Shown here one piece after another: positions 48,884-58,588 of a DNA stretch of 64,000 nucleotides. Position 1 is the stretch's first letter. Every line of letters begins with the position of its first letter. A program made the position numbers and the translations under genes. The notes under the pieces are model-generated. The model was not told the origin of the DNA, did no database searches, and was given only the letters and a program-made list of their open reading frames with translations. This stretch comes from Nitrosarchaeum sp. (GTDB lineage: Archaea; Thermoproteota; Nitrososphaeria; Nitrososphaerales; Nitrosopumilaceae): positions 1 to 64,000 of the forward strand of contig BGOU01000008.1 of the NCBI GenBank assembly GCA_003569705.1. The letters are read 5' to 3'.

Positions 48884-50188
48884 ATGAAGGGTGAAAATGA
48901 ATTGGGATTTGTTAAAACTCACGATATTGCAGAATTAAACGCAGAGAATATCGGAAAAGAGGTCGTATTAGGAGGATGGATTGAAGATCTACGAAAATTA
49001 GGAAAAATGACATTTATCACATTGCGCGATGTTTCAGGAATTTCTCAGATCATAGTAAAGGGTGAATTAAACGACAATCTAGAAGAGTTGAACCGTCAAA
49101 GCGTAATTTGCGTGAGAGGAATTGTACAAGAAACAAAGGCAAGAGATTTTAATTTTGAGATAAAAGCAGATGAGATAGAAGTATTGGCAAAGGCAGTACA
49201 TCCATTACCTGTCGATCCAATTGGAAGAGTAGAGAGCAATATTGACACACGATTAAATCATCGTGCACTAGATATGCGAAACCAAAAAACTGCGTCTATT
49301 TTCAAATTACGACATTATGTGTTAGAAATATTACGTAAAACATTGGCAGAGAAAAAGTTTATTGAAATTACAACACCAAAAATAATTGGCAGTGCAAGTG
49401 AAGGAGGAGCGAATTTATTTTCACTAGATTATTTTGGTAAAACGGCATATCTTGCTCAAAGTCCACAGTTATACAAAGAACAAATGACAATAGGACTTGA
49501 GAGAGTTTATGAAATTTCTAATTTCTACAGAGCAGAAAATTCACATACAGGTCGTCATCTTAGTGAATTTACAAGTGTAGACATTGAAGCTGCATTTATG
49601 GACTATAATGATGTAATGAATATTTTAGAATCACTAGTAATGGAAGTATACAAAGTTACATCAGAAAAATGTAAAAAAGAACAAGAAAACATAGGACATA
49701 TAATTGAAATTCCAACATCTCCTTTTGAAAGGATAACATACACCCAAGTAATTGATGAGTTAAAAAAAGTGGGTGAAAAAGTTGAATTCGGAGATGACTT
49801 GCTTGATTCACATTTAAGAATAATTGGAAAAAATCATCCAGGATTTTATTTCCTCACTGACTGGCCAATGAAATTAAAACCATTTTACATAAGAGAAAAA
49901 GATGAAGATCCTAAATTATCACGCTCATTTGATCTTCAATTTGGATATCTGGAATTATCATCTGGTGGAACTAGACTGCACAACCAAGAGATGCTAAAAG
50001 CCAGACTCAAAGAACAGGGTTTGGATCCAACTCAATTTGCAGACCATCTTCAGACATTTGATTGGGGAATGCCGCCTCATTCGGGTTGGGGAATGGGATT
50101 GGACAGACTAATGACTACTCTTATTGGAATAGACAATGTAAGAGAAGTTGTACTTTATCCAAGAGATCCGGACAGATTAAGCCCATAA
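48884..50188 (+). CDS. aspS: Aspartyl-tRNA synthetase (archaeal, aspartate-tRNA ligase)
   Basis: This 434-residue protein has the anticodon-binding OB-fold (WIEDLRKLGKMTFITLRDVS) and class II motifs: motif 1 IEITTPKIIGSASEGGANLF, motif 2 ISNFYRAENSHTGRHLSEFT and motif 3 GWGMGLDRLMT. It is an archaeal-type enzyme, which in lineages lacking AsnRS also charges tRNA-Asn; whether that holds here cannot be told. Full length. Confidence 0.96.
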   Translation: MKGENELGFVKTHDIAELNAENIGKEVVLGGWIEDLRKLGKMTFITLRDVSGISQIIVKGELNDNLEELNRQSVICVRGIVQETKARDFNFEIKADEIEVLAKAVHPLPVDPIGRVESNIDTRLNHRALDMRNQKTASIFKLRHYVLEILRKTLAEKKFIEITTPKIIGSASEGGANLFSLDYFGKTAYLAQSPQLYKEQMTIGLERVYEISNFYRAENSHTGRHLSEFTSVDIEAAFMDYNDVMNILESLVMEVYKVTSEKCKKEQENIGHIIEIPTSPFERITYTQVIDELKKVGEKVEFGDDLLDSHLRIIGKNHPGFYFLTDWPMKLKPFYIREKDEDPKLSRSFDLQFGYLELSSGGTRLHNQEMLKARLKEQGLDPTQFADHLQTFDWGMPPHSGWGMGLDRLMTTLIGIDNVREVVLYPRDPDRLSP

Positions 50189-50229
50189 ATCAATTCAGAT
50201 TTTTATTGCAAAAGAAATAACAACATTAC

Positions 50230-50472
50230 ATGATAGAACAAACAGATGCAAAAAAAGTAGTAGAAGTGATAGGAAATAATCTAATTGGAGTTTCACATGA
50301 TTCCAATAACTTTCAAAAGTTGCCAGATTCTTTTTGGGGTTATTTTGCAAGAGGTCATGATACAAAAGGAACTTTTGGCGTAATAGTCACTTATTCTGAA
50401 AATGGAAATGATGTGGATGATCTAATCAAAATGTATGAAGAATGGGTAAATAAAAATAAAGAATCAAAATAA
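50230..50472 (+). CDS. Hypothetical protein
   Basis: An 80-residue acidic protein (GNNLIGVSHDSNNFQKLPDS, YEEWVNKNKES end). No motif is recognised. It follows aspS after about 40 bases and may be read with it. Confidence 0.5.
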   Translation: MIEQTDAKKVVEVIGNNLIGVSHDSNNFQKLPDSFWGYFARGHDTKGTFGVIVTYSENGNDVDDLIKMYEEWVNKNKESK

Positions 50473-50473
50473 A

Positions 50474-50605
50474 CTATTTCGTATTCTTTAAGAGTTTTCT
50501 ATACTCGCTGCATTCCGTACAAATGGGCTTTCCCTTGTATTTTGGATTACCATCCGTAATTTTCGAGGTGCCAGGATTTATTTTACAAATACTACAAACA
50601 ACCAT
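50474..50605 (-). CDS. 43-residue zinc-binding protein
   Basis: ATG 50605 to TAG encodes MVVCSICKINPGTSKITDGN plus PKYKGKPICTECSEYRKL... The CSIC and CTEC knuckles form a zinc ribbon or hook. Compact and charged. Convergent with the gene at 50230. Confidence 0.6.
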   Translation of the reverse strand: MVVCSICKINPGTSKITDGNPKYKGKPICTECSEYRKLLKNTK

Positions 50606-50910
50606 GAGTATACGTTAGAATATTCAATTTATAAAAATTGGTATTTTTTCTAAAATTGGTAAATTCAAAGATATTGTAATTCAGATGATTTTAGTTGTTT
50701 AGAGATAAAAACAGGTGAAAAATTTACGCCTAAATCAAACAAAAATATCTTTAAAAAAATGCCAACCATATGATCAAATTATTTACACATTTGAGAAGAT
50801 AATTAAAAATAAGATTATTTTTTGTGGATCTAAATTATAAAACATTTTTGTGGATGGTAAAAACACAGAAAAAAATTCATGAAGAATACATTGAAAGTAT
50901 TTCTTAATTT
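50606..50910. other. Gene-free stretch
   Basis: AT-rich with no coding frame or notable repeat. It holds the 3' flank of leuB. Confidence 0.5.
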
Positions 50911-51924
50911 TTAGAGCCTGTCAGTAATTTCTTTGGTAAATTCAGATGTAGATTTATCTCCACCAATATCTTTAGTTTTGATACCCCTTTTTACCAAATC
51001 AAAAATGGTAGATTCTAGTTTGTTACCAACAGCAATACATTTTGAATCATTATGTTTTGCTCCAAGCCAGTCAAGCATCATTTTAATGGATAAGAGAAAT
51101 GATGAAGGATTTGCAATGTTTTGTCCTGCAATATCAAATGCTGCACCATGAACTGGTTCAAACAATGCAAAGTTATCACCAATATTAGCAGCTGGTGCCA
51201 TACCCAATCCACCTACAACTTGAGAGGATTCATCAGATAAGATATCACCGTACAAATTGGTAGTCACTATGACATCAAATTGGTTCGGTTGACGAATGAG
51301 ATTCATAGCACATGCATCAACATACATTTGTTCAAATAAAATATCAGGATAGTCTTTTGCCACTTCACTGCAAGACTTTACAAATAAACCATCAGTGAGT
51401 CGCATTACGTTTGATTTATGAACACATGTAACTTTTTTCATAGAGTTACGTTGTTTTGCGGTTTCAAATGCATATTTTGCAATTCTCTTTGAGGCATATT
51501 CAGATATTATTTTTAATGCGACAGCTGAATCTCCCAAGCTAAATTCTTTACCAGTGTAAAGATCCTCAGTGTTCTCTCGAACAATTACCATATCAATATC
51601 ATCCCTTAATGCAGGCATGTGAGGATATGATTTTGCAGGTCGAATATTGGCATAAAGATCAAGCATGCGTCTTAATACAACAATCACATCAGCGGCGCTC
51701 TCACCAACTGGTGCCTTTAAACAAGCATCTGATTTTTTAATTGTAGATATAGTTTCATCAGGAAGTGCCTTTCCAGTTTCTTTTAATGCTGTGTCTCCTG
51801 CACGTAATTTTGTAATATCAAATTTCAAGTCAAGTTTGTCATGAATTGTATTTAAAACAGATACTGCAGAATTTGAGAGTTCAGGTCCAATTCCATCTCC
51901 GGTGATTAATGAAATTCTGTACAT
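50911..51924 (-). CDS. leuB: 3-isopropylmalate dehydrogenase
   Basis: This 337-residue protein of the isocitrate/isopropylmalate dehydrogenase family has GDGIGPEL near the start, substrate Arg in VVLRRMLDLYANIRPAK, NTEDLYTG and DILSDESSQVVGGLGMAPAA with the metal-binding Asp residues, and ENVHGAA-like FEPVHGAAFDIAG. Its position at the end of ilvB-ilvH-leuA makes leucine synthesis the likely role, oxidising 3-isopropylmalate. The sequence alone does not fully exclude isocitrate. Confidence 0.88.
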   Translation of the reverse strand: MYRISLITGDGIGPELSNSAVSVLNTIHDKLDLKFDITKLRAGDTALKETGKALPDETISTIKKSDACLKAPVGESAADVIVVLRRMLDLYANIRPAKSYPHMPALRDDIDMVIVRENTEDLYTGKEFSLGDSAVALKIISEYASKRIAKYAFETAKQRNSMKKVTCVHKSNVMRLTDGLFVKSCSEVAKDYPDILFEQMYVDACAMNLIRQPNQFDVIVTTNLYGDILSDESSQVVGGLGMAPAANIGDNFALFEPVHGAAFDIAGQNIANPSSFLLSIKMMLDWLGAKHNDSKCIAVGNKLESTIFDLVKRGIKTKDIGGDKSTSEFTKEITDRL

Positions 51925-51956
51925 AATGGAATTTTATAATAAGGGAATTTTAGGAT

Positions 51957-53471
51957 TTAGCTTAATTGCTTCTGATTTAGCATTTTTTTGAGCATGATTC
52001 TATTAATGGCATCAATTACTGCTTGAACGCTGGTAGTAACAATATCCTCGCCTATTGATTTTGCAGAGACGCTGTTTCCTTGTGCATCTTCAACTCTAAC
52101 TGTTACCTCACATAATGCAGTAGAACCACCAGATATTGATGCCAATCCATAATCTTTGATTCTAAGTTCAGATATTTGTCCAGTAATTTTTTGAATTGCA
52201 TTTAACGCAGCATCGACTGGACCAACACCATAATCAGTTCCGATAAAATCCTTACCATCAATGTTTAATTTAACAAATGCATATGGCATTGTTCCAATTC
52301 CAGTAGATACTGAAAATCCAGTTAATTGGACAATTCGTTTGATTCCTTTTTCCCCTAAAATATTACTTGCAATGGAAAGCAACTCAACATCGGTAATTTG
52401 TTTTCCTTGATCACCAATGATTTTTATTTTATCAAGAATTTGTTTTGCCTGATCATCTGTCGGATGTACACCATATTCAGCAAGCATTGCATTCATACCA
52501 TGAATTCCGGCATGTTTTCCAACTTGAAGCCATCTCTTTCTTCCAACTAATTCAGGGCTGATTGGCTCATAGGTTAAAGGATTACTCAACACACCATGTG
52601 TATGAATTCCAGATTCATGACCAAATGCATTATCACCCACAATTGCCTTGTTTGGTTGAACATGAACACCTACGGTTTTTGAGATAAATCTAGATGTTTC
52701 ATAGAGTAATTCAGATTTAATTCCAGTTTCATATTTTTGATCATAAGGCAAGCACTTTAAGGCCATAACAAATTCTTCCAATGCTGCATTACCTGCTCTT
52801 TCACCAATTCCATTAATTGTAACATGGGCGCATTGAGCACCTGCCCTTATTCCAGATAATGAGTTTGCTACTGCCAATCCAAAGTCATTATGACAATGAA
52901 CACTGATTGGAAGTTTTGTAGCTTCAATTGCATCTCTAGTGATTTCTGCCATATATTCAGGAGTTGCATATCCAACAGTATCAGGAATATCGATTCTATC
53001 AGCACCTGCTTTTGCAACTTCGCCAAATACATGTTTAAGAAAAGTTCTATCAGTTCTTGTTGCATCTTCTGCAGAAAACTCTACTTGTAATCCCCTGGAC
53101 TTGCCATACTCTACTGCCTCTATTGCTTTTTCAAGTGCTTGTTCTCGTGTCATTTTGAGTTTGTATTCCAAGTGAATATCAGAAGTTGCGATAAAGGTGT
53201 GAATGTATTTTAATCCTGCATCAACTGCCGCATCAATGTCTTTTTTATTAGTTCTAGCCAAACCACAGATATCCGCAGACAAACCTTCGCTTGCAATCAT
53301 CTTTACAGCTTTGAATTCACCTTCAGAAATTACTGGAAACCCAGCTTCAATTGCATCAACGCCAAGTATGTCAAGTTTTTTTGCAATGGTAAGTTTTTGA
53401 TCTGGCGATAATGAAATACCAGGTGTTTGTTCACCGTCTCTTAGTGTTGTATCAAAAATTCTAATTCTCAT
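51957..53471 (-). CDS. leuA: 2-isopropylmalate synthase
   Basis: This 504-residue protein condenses acetyl-CoA and 2-oxoisovalerate. Catalytic barrel: RDGEQTPG (4-10 region), HTFIATSDIHLEYKLKMTRE, IDIPDTVGYATP and the metal-binding HCHNDFGLA. The C-terminal leucine-feedback domain is present (STGIGTMPYAFVKLNIDGKD, GPVDAALNAIQKITG). The barrel plus regulatory domain and operon context favour LeuA over citramalate or homocitrate synthase. Its ATG overlaps the ilvH stop by 4 bases (ATGA). Confidence 0.9.
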   Translation of the reverse strand: MRIRIFDTTLRDGEQTPGISLSPDQKLTIAKKLDILGVDAIEAGFPVISEGEFKAVKMIASEGLSADICGLARTNKKDIDAAVDAGLKYIHTFIATSDIHLEYKLKMTREQALEKAIEAVEYGKSRGLQVEFSAEDATRTDRTFLKHVFGEVAKAGADRIDIPDTVGYATPEYMAEITRDAIEATKLPISVHCHNDFGLAVANSLSGIRAGAQCAHVTINGIGERAGNAALEEFVMALKCLPYDQKYETGIKSELLYETSRFISKTVGVHVQPNKAIVGDNAFGHESGIHTHGVLSNPLTYEPISPELVGRKRWLQVGKHAGIHGMNAMLAEYGVHPTDDQAKQILDKIKIIGDQGKQITDVELLSIASNILGEKGIKRIVQLTGFSVSTGIGTMPYAFVKLNIDGKDFIGTDYGVGPVDAALNAIQKITGQISELRIKDYGLASISGGSTALCEVTVRVEDAQGNSVSAKSIGEDIVTTSVQAVIDAINRIMLKKMLNQKQLS

Positions 53472-53950
53472 GCTCCACTCCTCTGTAAAGCCGCAACCCC
53501 TGTTCTTGCAACTTCAATGATTCCAAATGGTTTTGCCAATTCCTCAAAGGCTCTGATTTGATCAGGAGTTGCAGTCAACTCTACCATTATTGATTCTTTT
53601 CGGACATCATGTATTTTGCCCCCATATGCATTTGCCAATTTGTTTACCTCCATGCTATCATTAGCATTACTTAGTTTAATCTTAAAAATACTTAGTTCGC
53701 GATATACGGTTTTGTGTTCATCCAAGTGTTTTACCTCTATGGTATCAATCATCTTGTCGAGTTGTTTTACTATTTGTTCAACTTGTTTTTCATCGCCATA
53801 TGTGGTAATAGTCATCCTTGAATATTCTGGATTGTCAGTTACACCAACAGAGATACTGTCAATATTGAAATTCCTGGATCTAAAAAGATGAGTAACTTTA
53901 AACAATATTCCCGGTTTATTTTCAACTAAAAGAGTAAGAATAGCCCACAT
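53468..53950 (-). CDS. ilvH: Acetolactate synthase small (regulatory) subunit
   Basis: This 160-residue protein has an N-terminal ACT domain (LLVENKPGILFKVTHLFRSR, NIDSISVGVTDNPEYSRMTI) that senses valine, then the C-terminal domain of the small subunit. It activates and confers feedback on IlvB. Start codon lies 9 bases after the ilvB stop. Confidence 0.95.
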   Translation of the reverse strand: MWAILTLLVENKPGILFKVTHLFRSRNFNIDSISVGVTDNPEYSRMTITTYGDEKQVEQIVKQLDKMIDTIEVKHLDEHKTVYRELSIFKIKLSNANDSMEVNKLANAYGGKIHDVRKESIMVELTATPDQIRAFEELAKPFGIIEVARTGVAALQRSGA

Positions 53951-53959
53951 GATTAATCA

Positions 53960-55657
53960 CTATGAAGGTAAAATCATATCCGCAAGAGAAGTTCCTGGTG
54001 CTACAAATGGCAATACGTCTTCTTCAGGATCAATTGGAATATCAATCACTGTTGCAACATCGCTCTTCAATGCTGTTTTAATTGCCTTGTCAAGTTCATC
54101 CATGGACTGTGCACGTATTCCTTGAGCCCCATATGATTCTGCTAGTTTTACATAATCTGGACATTTTCCTTGATCAACTCCTATCATTCGTCTATTATAG
54201 AAAGTTCTCTGCCATTGTGCAACCATTCCTAATGTAAAATTATTTAATAGAAATACAATCACTGGAATATCTTCCAACACTGCAGTTGCAAGAGAGTTTT
54301 CAGTCATACTAAAACTACCATCTCCTGCAATATCCACTACAGGAACATCCGGTCTTGCTACTTTAGCACCTATTGCCGCAGGAAATCCCCACCCCATAGT
54401 TCCAAGCCCAGTAGAACTAAAGAAGGTACCAGGTTGTATCACATCATAAAATAAAGATGCCCACATTTGATGTTGACCTACTTCAGTAGTCACAATAGAT
54501 TCACGAGGTAACACTTCTCTGAGTTTTCTCAAGATTTTTGCGGCACCCATTTCACCTGGATGTAGTTTCAAATTTTCTTTCCAATACGCTTTGGTTTCTT
54601 TTACATGTTTAATCCAAGTATTTTCTTCAGTTCTTTTGGTTGCTCTTTGCATAAGCATCTTTACCATAATTCGAAGTGAAGCACGCACGTCACCAACCAC
54701 TGCAACAGAGGTAGTCTGATTTTTACCAATTTCAGCAGGATCTACATCCATATGAATAATTTTTAACCTCTTTTCAAAAGCTTCAAAAGTTCCAACAGAT
54801 CTATCAGAAAATCTTGTACCTATTGCCAATACACAATCAGCTTCAGTCATCATCTTGTTTGCCTCTGCATGACCATGCATTCCAATTGGTCCCAATGATA
54901 ATGGATGATTCTCTGGAAATGCACCTTTTCCTTTGAAAGTAGTAACGACTGGAATCATTAATAATTCAGCTATTGATTGAAGTTCTGCAAATGCAGATGA
55001 GATAATTGTTCCACCACCAGCTAATATGATAGGTCTTTCTGCACTAAGTAACATCTCAATTGCTCTTTCAACATGTACAATATCAGGATCAGTCCATGGA
55101 TTATATCCACGAATTTTAAATTCATCTGGAAAAATCATATTTGCTTCTTTTTGTTGGACATCTTTTGGAATATCAATAAGAACAGGTCCAGGTCTGCCAG
55201 TTTCCGCAATGTAAAATCCTTTTCTAACTACTCCAGGAATTTCACCAGGAGTTCTAGGTTGAAATGCATATTTTACAACAGGGTTTGCCATTCCAATAAT
55301 ATCACTTTCCTGAAATGCGTCTTTTCCAATCATCGCTACTGGAACTTGGCCAGTAACTGCAATCATAGGAGAAGAGTCAGCTTGTGCAGTAGCAATACCA
55401 GTTAGAATGTTAGTAGCACCAGGTCCAGACGTAGCAAAACACACACCAGGTTTTCTGCTGACTCGTCCAAATCCATCTGCCATATGTGCAGCAGATTGCT
55501 CATGTCTAACCAAGATATGTCGAATGTTACATCTAGCAAATTCATCATACATTGGAAGGTTTGCACCTCCGGGTAAACCAAATACTTCTTTGACGCCTTC
55601 TTTTTCCATAGCAACCATCAATGCTCTGGCACCTGTCATAGTTTCCATTTTATTCAA
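53960..55657 (-). CDS. ilvB: Acetolactate synthase large (catalytic) subunit
   Basis: This 565-residue ThDP enzyme forms acetolactate from two pyruvate or aceto-hydroxybutyrate. Signature blocks: the ThDP glutamate region FGLPGGANLPMYDEFARCNI, HEQSAAHMADGFGRVSRKPG, GPGATNILTGIATAQADSSP, FQESDIIGMANPVVKYAFQP (activator loop), and the ThDP motif GDGSFSMTENSLATAVLEDI with metal ligand. The first gene of an ilvB-ilvH-leuA-leuB operon on the minus strand. Confidence 0.97.
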   Translation of the reverse strand: MNKMETMTGARALMVAMEKEGVKEVFGLPGGANLPMYDEFARCNIRHILVRHEQSAAHMADGFGRVSRKPGVCFATSGPGATNILTGIATAQADSSPMIAVTGQVPVAMIGKDAFQESDIIGMANPVVKYAFQPRTPGEIPGVVRKGFYIAETGRPGPVLIDIPKDVQQKEANMIFPDEFKIRGYNPWTDPDIVHVERAIEMLLSAERPIILAGGGTIISSAFAELQSIAELLMIPVVTTFKGKGAFPENHPLSLGPIGMHGHAEANKMMTEADCVLAIGTRFSDRSVGTFEAFEKRLKIIHMDVDPAEIGKNQTTSVAVVGDVRASLRIMVKMLMQRATKRTEENTWIKHVKETKAYWKENLKLHPGEMGAAKILRKLREVLPRESIVTTEVGQHQMWASLFYDVIQPGTFFSSTGLGTMGWGFPAAIGAKVARPDVPVVDIAGDGSFSMTENSLATAVLEDIPVIVFLLNNFTLGMVAQWQRTFYNRRMIGVDQGKCPDYVKLAESYGAQGIRAQSMDELDKAIKTALKSDVATVIDIPIDPEEDVLPFVAPGTSLADMILPS

Positions 55658-55888
55658 TCAAATCCATCTCCATAATTTTAATGTGTTAAAATTCAGAGCA
55701 CATTTTACAGTACTAGATCAACTAGTAATAAAATACCCAATGTACCAGTTGTCGTTGCGCTCATTGAAATTCAAAAGTAACATACGATTGATAGCTAATA
55801 AAGATTCTCAGAAAATTACCAGTGTTTTTTGATGTGTTTAGTCCAGAAGACTTAAACTGATAATTTTTCATATTTTGAAATAGCCATT

Positions 55889-56293
55889 TTGTCTGAAAAT
55901 GAAGAAATTATTAAAATAATTGAAACACTGCTTGAATCAGGAAAGACAAAGGATTTTTCATCACTCAGAGATATCCACCTCAATGATTCCAGATTTTCAA
56001 GTTTTAGTGATTTGCCACCATATGATCTAAAAGATTTTCAAAATACGATTGAATTGGAGGAATTAAAATTCATAAGCATTTCAGATTATGACTATCAAAT
56101 TAAAAATTTGAAAATAAGCGTATTTGGAGATACGGCTGTTGTTGCTTTGGAATTAAATCAAAAAGGAATGTTGATAGATAACAAAGCATACACGGGTGAA
56201 CATATTTCAATTGATGGTAGGGCAACTTTTGTGTTAGTTAAACAACCAACATGGAAAATTGCACATATTCATCTATCTAAAATAAAAAACTAG
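55889..56293 (+). CDS. NTF2/SnoaL-like protein
   Basis: This 134-residue protein has the alpha-beta cone pattern of DUF4440/SnoaL: an N-terminal helix (EEIIKIIETLLESGKTKDFS), LRDIHLNDSRFSSFSDLPPY, and beta strands ending ATFVLVKQPTWKIAHIHLSK. Members bind small ligands or act as mild isomerases. TTG start (55889). It converges with the aldolase gene. Confidence 0.7.
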   Translation: MSENEEIIKIIETLLESGKTKDFSSLRDIHLNDSRFSSFSDLPPYDLKDFQNTIELEELKFISISDYDYQIKNLKISVFGDTAVVALELNQKGMLIDNKAYTGEHISIDGRATFVLVKQPTWKIAHIHLSKIKN

Positions 56294-56298
56294 TATCA

Positions 56299-57476
56299 CT
56301 ATTTATTTTCTACTGGTTTGTTTTGTTGTGGTTTATTTTGATTAGGTTGGTTTGATTTGATTTGTGGTTTGTTTTGTTGTGGTTTATTTTGATTAGGTTG
56401 GTTTGATTTGATTTGTGGTTTGTTTTGTTGTGGTTTATTTTGATTTTGGGTTGGTTTGATTTGATTTGTGGTTTGTTTTGTTGTGGTTTATTTTGATTAG
56501 GTTGGTTTGATTTGATTTGTGGTTTGTTTTGTTGTGGTTTATTTTGATTAGGTTGGTTTGATTTGATTTGTGGTTTGTTTTGTTGTGGTTTATTTTGATT
56601 AGGTTGGTTTGATTTGATTTGTGGTTTGTTTTGTTGTGGTTTATTTTGATTAGGTTGGTTTGATTTGATTTGTGGTTTGTTTTGTTGTGGTTTTTCATTA
56701 CGCAATGTTTGGTATAATTTGAATGCTTGATCAACAGTTGCGTTTCCATGAACAATATATCTAACAGCTCTAATCATTGCGACTGGATTTTCAGATTGCC
56801 AGATATTTCTACCCATATCAACGCCTACTGCACCGCCTTTGATTGCATTATATGTTAATTGTAATGCATCTCGCTCTGGAATCTTTTTGCCTCCTGCAAC
56901 AATTATTGGGACAGGACAAGATTGAACAACTTTCTCAAAATTATCACAATAATAGGTTTTAACAATATGAGCACCTTGTTCAGCAGCTATTCTACACGCT
57001 AATGAAAGGTATCTAGCATCTTTTCCAAGTTCTTTACCAACTGCAGTTACTGCAAGTACTGGGATTCCATATTCTTCTGCTTCATTAACTAATTTTCCAA
57101 GATTTACAATAGTTTGATGTTCATATTTTGAGCCAACAAAAATAGACATGGCAAGTGCACTGGCATTTAGTCTAATTGCATCTTTAATACTAACGGTAAT
57201 TTCTTCTCGAGATAAATCCTCACCAATAATACTTGAACCACCAGATACTCGTAAAATCATAGGGACATTGGTAAAGGTTGGAACTGATGTTCTTTGTACA
57301 CCTCTTGTGAGCATCAAAGAATCACAGTATTTCAATAGTGGTGCAATTACTTTTTTTGGATTTTCTAATTTTTCAGTAGGACCTAAAAAATATCCATGAT
57401 CAACTGCTAACATCAATGCACGATTATTTTGTGGTTTGATAATTTGTGAAAGTCTATTTTGTAATCCCCAATCCAT
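56299..57476 (-). CDS. DhnA/FBP-aldolase family enzyme with a tandem-repeat tail
   Basis: The catalytic part (about 265 residues) is a class I aldolase of the DhnA/LsrF type: LMLAVDHGYFLG near the start, IVKTYYCDNFEKVV with the Schiff-base Lys, and VAGGKKIPERDALQLTYNAI. It may make fructose-1,6-bisphosphate or aminodideoxy-heptulosonate. The C-terminal tail is unlike any aldolase: about seven Asn/Lys/Gln/Pro-rich 17-residue repeats (QNKPQQNKPQIKSNQPN) from 51-bp DNA units. A two-base difference in one unit (about 56446) shifts the frame. Without it the protein would end ...NKPVENK at 56299. The shifted frame ends at about 56310. Confidence 0.75.
56315..56693. repeat. 51-bp tandem repeat (VNTR), seven full copies plus a partial
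   Basis: Units start at 56315, 56366, 56417, 56470, 56521, 56572, 56623 and 56674 (partial). All are nearly identical. Only the unit at 56417 is 53 bases, with 'ttttggg' in place of 'ttagg', which breaks the frame. High identity between copies indicates recent expansion or strong homogenisation. The 51-bp length keeps frame. Confidence 0.93.
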
Positions 57477-57522
57477 ATCTCTTCGATTTTGAAAGAATAG
57501 AAATACCTTTCTTAAGCCTTTC

Positions 57523-58551
57523 TTATTTTGTAATAATTATTTTCATTGCATTATCACCGCTTCTAGCATGATCAAATGCTTTTTGAGAGTCTTGAATATG
57601 ATACGTGTGAGTCACTAATTGTTTGACATCTATTTGAGATGATTCTATTAATCTAAGAGCCTCTTTGGTATCATTATCAGATGCAGCATAACTTGTCACC
57701 AGTATAATTTCTTTAGAATATATTTTACTCATATTCAAAACAATTTTTGCATCCTTTGAGGGAACACCAAACATCATGACAGCCCCACCTTTTCGTACAA
57801 CATCAATTGCATCTTCCAATGCTTTGAGACTACTTGTTGCAACTATTGCCACATCTACTCCTTTTCCTTCAGTATTATCCAAAATTCTTTGTTTTCTATT
57901 TTCATCTAGAGAATTAATAGAGGCTGTAATGTTAAATTTTTTTGCAAATCCTAATCTAAAATCATTTACATCAAAACAGAAAATCTTTGAAAATTTTTTA
58001 GATTTTGCAAGCATCACGTGCATCATGCCAGTGGGGCCAACACCAAAAATTGCAACCGAGTCTCCTTCCTGATAAGAGTATTTTGTCCATGCCCTAACAC
58101 AACATGCTAAAGGTTCAATCATTGCAGCTTCTTCAAAACTCATAGAATCTGGAATTTTGAGCACGCCACCATGTTCTACATTCCATTTTGGTACAACATA
58201 TTCTTCAGATAAACCACAGGGTGAAAGATTTGTTTCATAATATTTTGAGCACATTGTTTCATTACCATGTTTACACAAGTGACAAGAATAACACGGAACA
58301 TGATGGTGAGTAAATACTCTATCACCTTTTTTAAATTCAGTTACATCAGAGCTAACATCAATAATTATTCCAGCAGGTTCATGACCTAACCGCATTGAAG
58401 GTTGTCCATATTCTCCAAAGACTTTTTCCAAATCAGACCCACATATACCACATGCGTGCATTTGTACCAAAATATCTCCAGAACTCAATGTCGGATTTTC
58501 TATTTCATTAATTGAGACAACAGAGGGTTCTCTGACAGACGCAGTCTTCAT
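57523..58551 (-). CDS. Zinc-dependent alcohol/polyol dehydrogenase (MDR family)
   Basis: This 342-residue protein has the catalytic zinc Cys in GICGSDLEKVFGEYGQ, the structural zinc loop C-x2-C-x2-C-x7-C (CYSCHLCKHGNETMC), GHEPAG with His, and NAD motif GVGPTGMMHVML. It resembles threonine/sorbitol/butanediol dehydrogenases. It sits 46 bases before the aldolase gene in the same direction, hinting at a sugar or amino-sugar-linked role. Substrate undetermined. Confidence 0.9.
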   Translation of the reverse strand: MKTASVREPSVVSINEIENPTLSSGDILVQMHACGICGSDLEKVFGEYGQPSMRLGHEPAGIIIDVSSDVTEFKKGDRVFTHHHVPCYSCHLCKHGNETMCSKYYETNLSPCGLSEEYVVPKWNVEHGGVLKIPDSMSFEEAAMIEPLACCVRAWTKYSYQEGDSVAIFGVGPTGMMHVMLAKSKKFSKIFCFDVNDFRLGFAKKFNITASINSLDENRKQRILDNTEGKGVDVAIVATSSLKALEDAIDVVRKGGAVMMFGVPSKDAKIVLNMSKIYSKEIILVTSYAASDNDTKEALRLIESSQIDVKQLVTHTYHIQDSQKAFDHARSGDNAMKIIITK

Positions 58552-58588
58552 ATCAAAACTTTAGAAGACTGAATATAAGTAGATTAAA

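Noticed and set aside
56315-56693. Possible CRISPR array in the 51-bp repeats
   Set aside because: The units abut with no spacers and lie in frame within a gene, so this is a coding tandem repeat.
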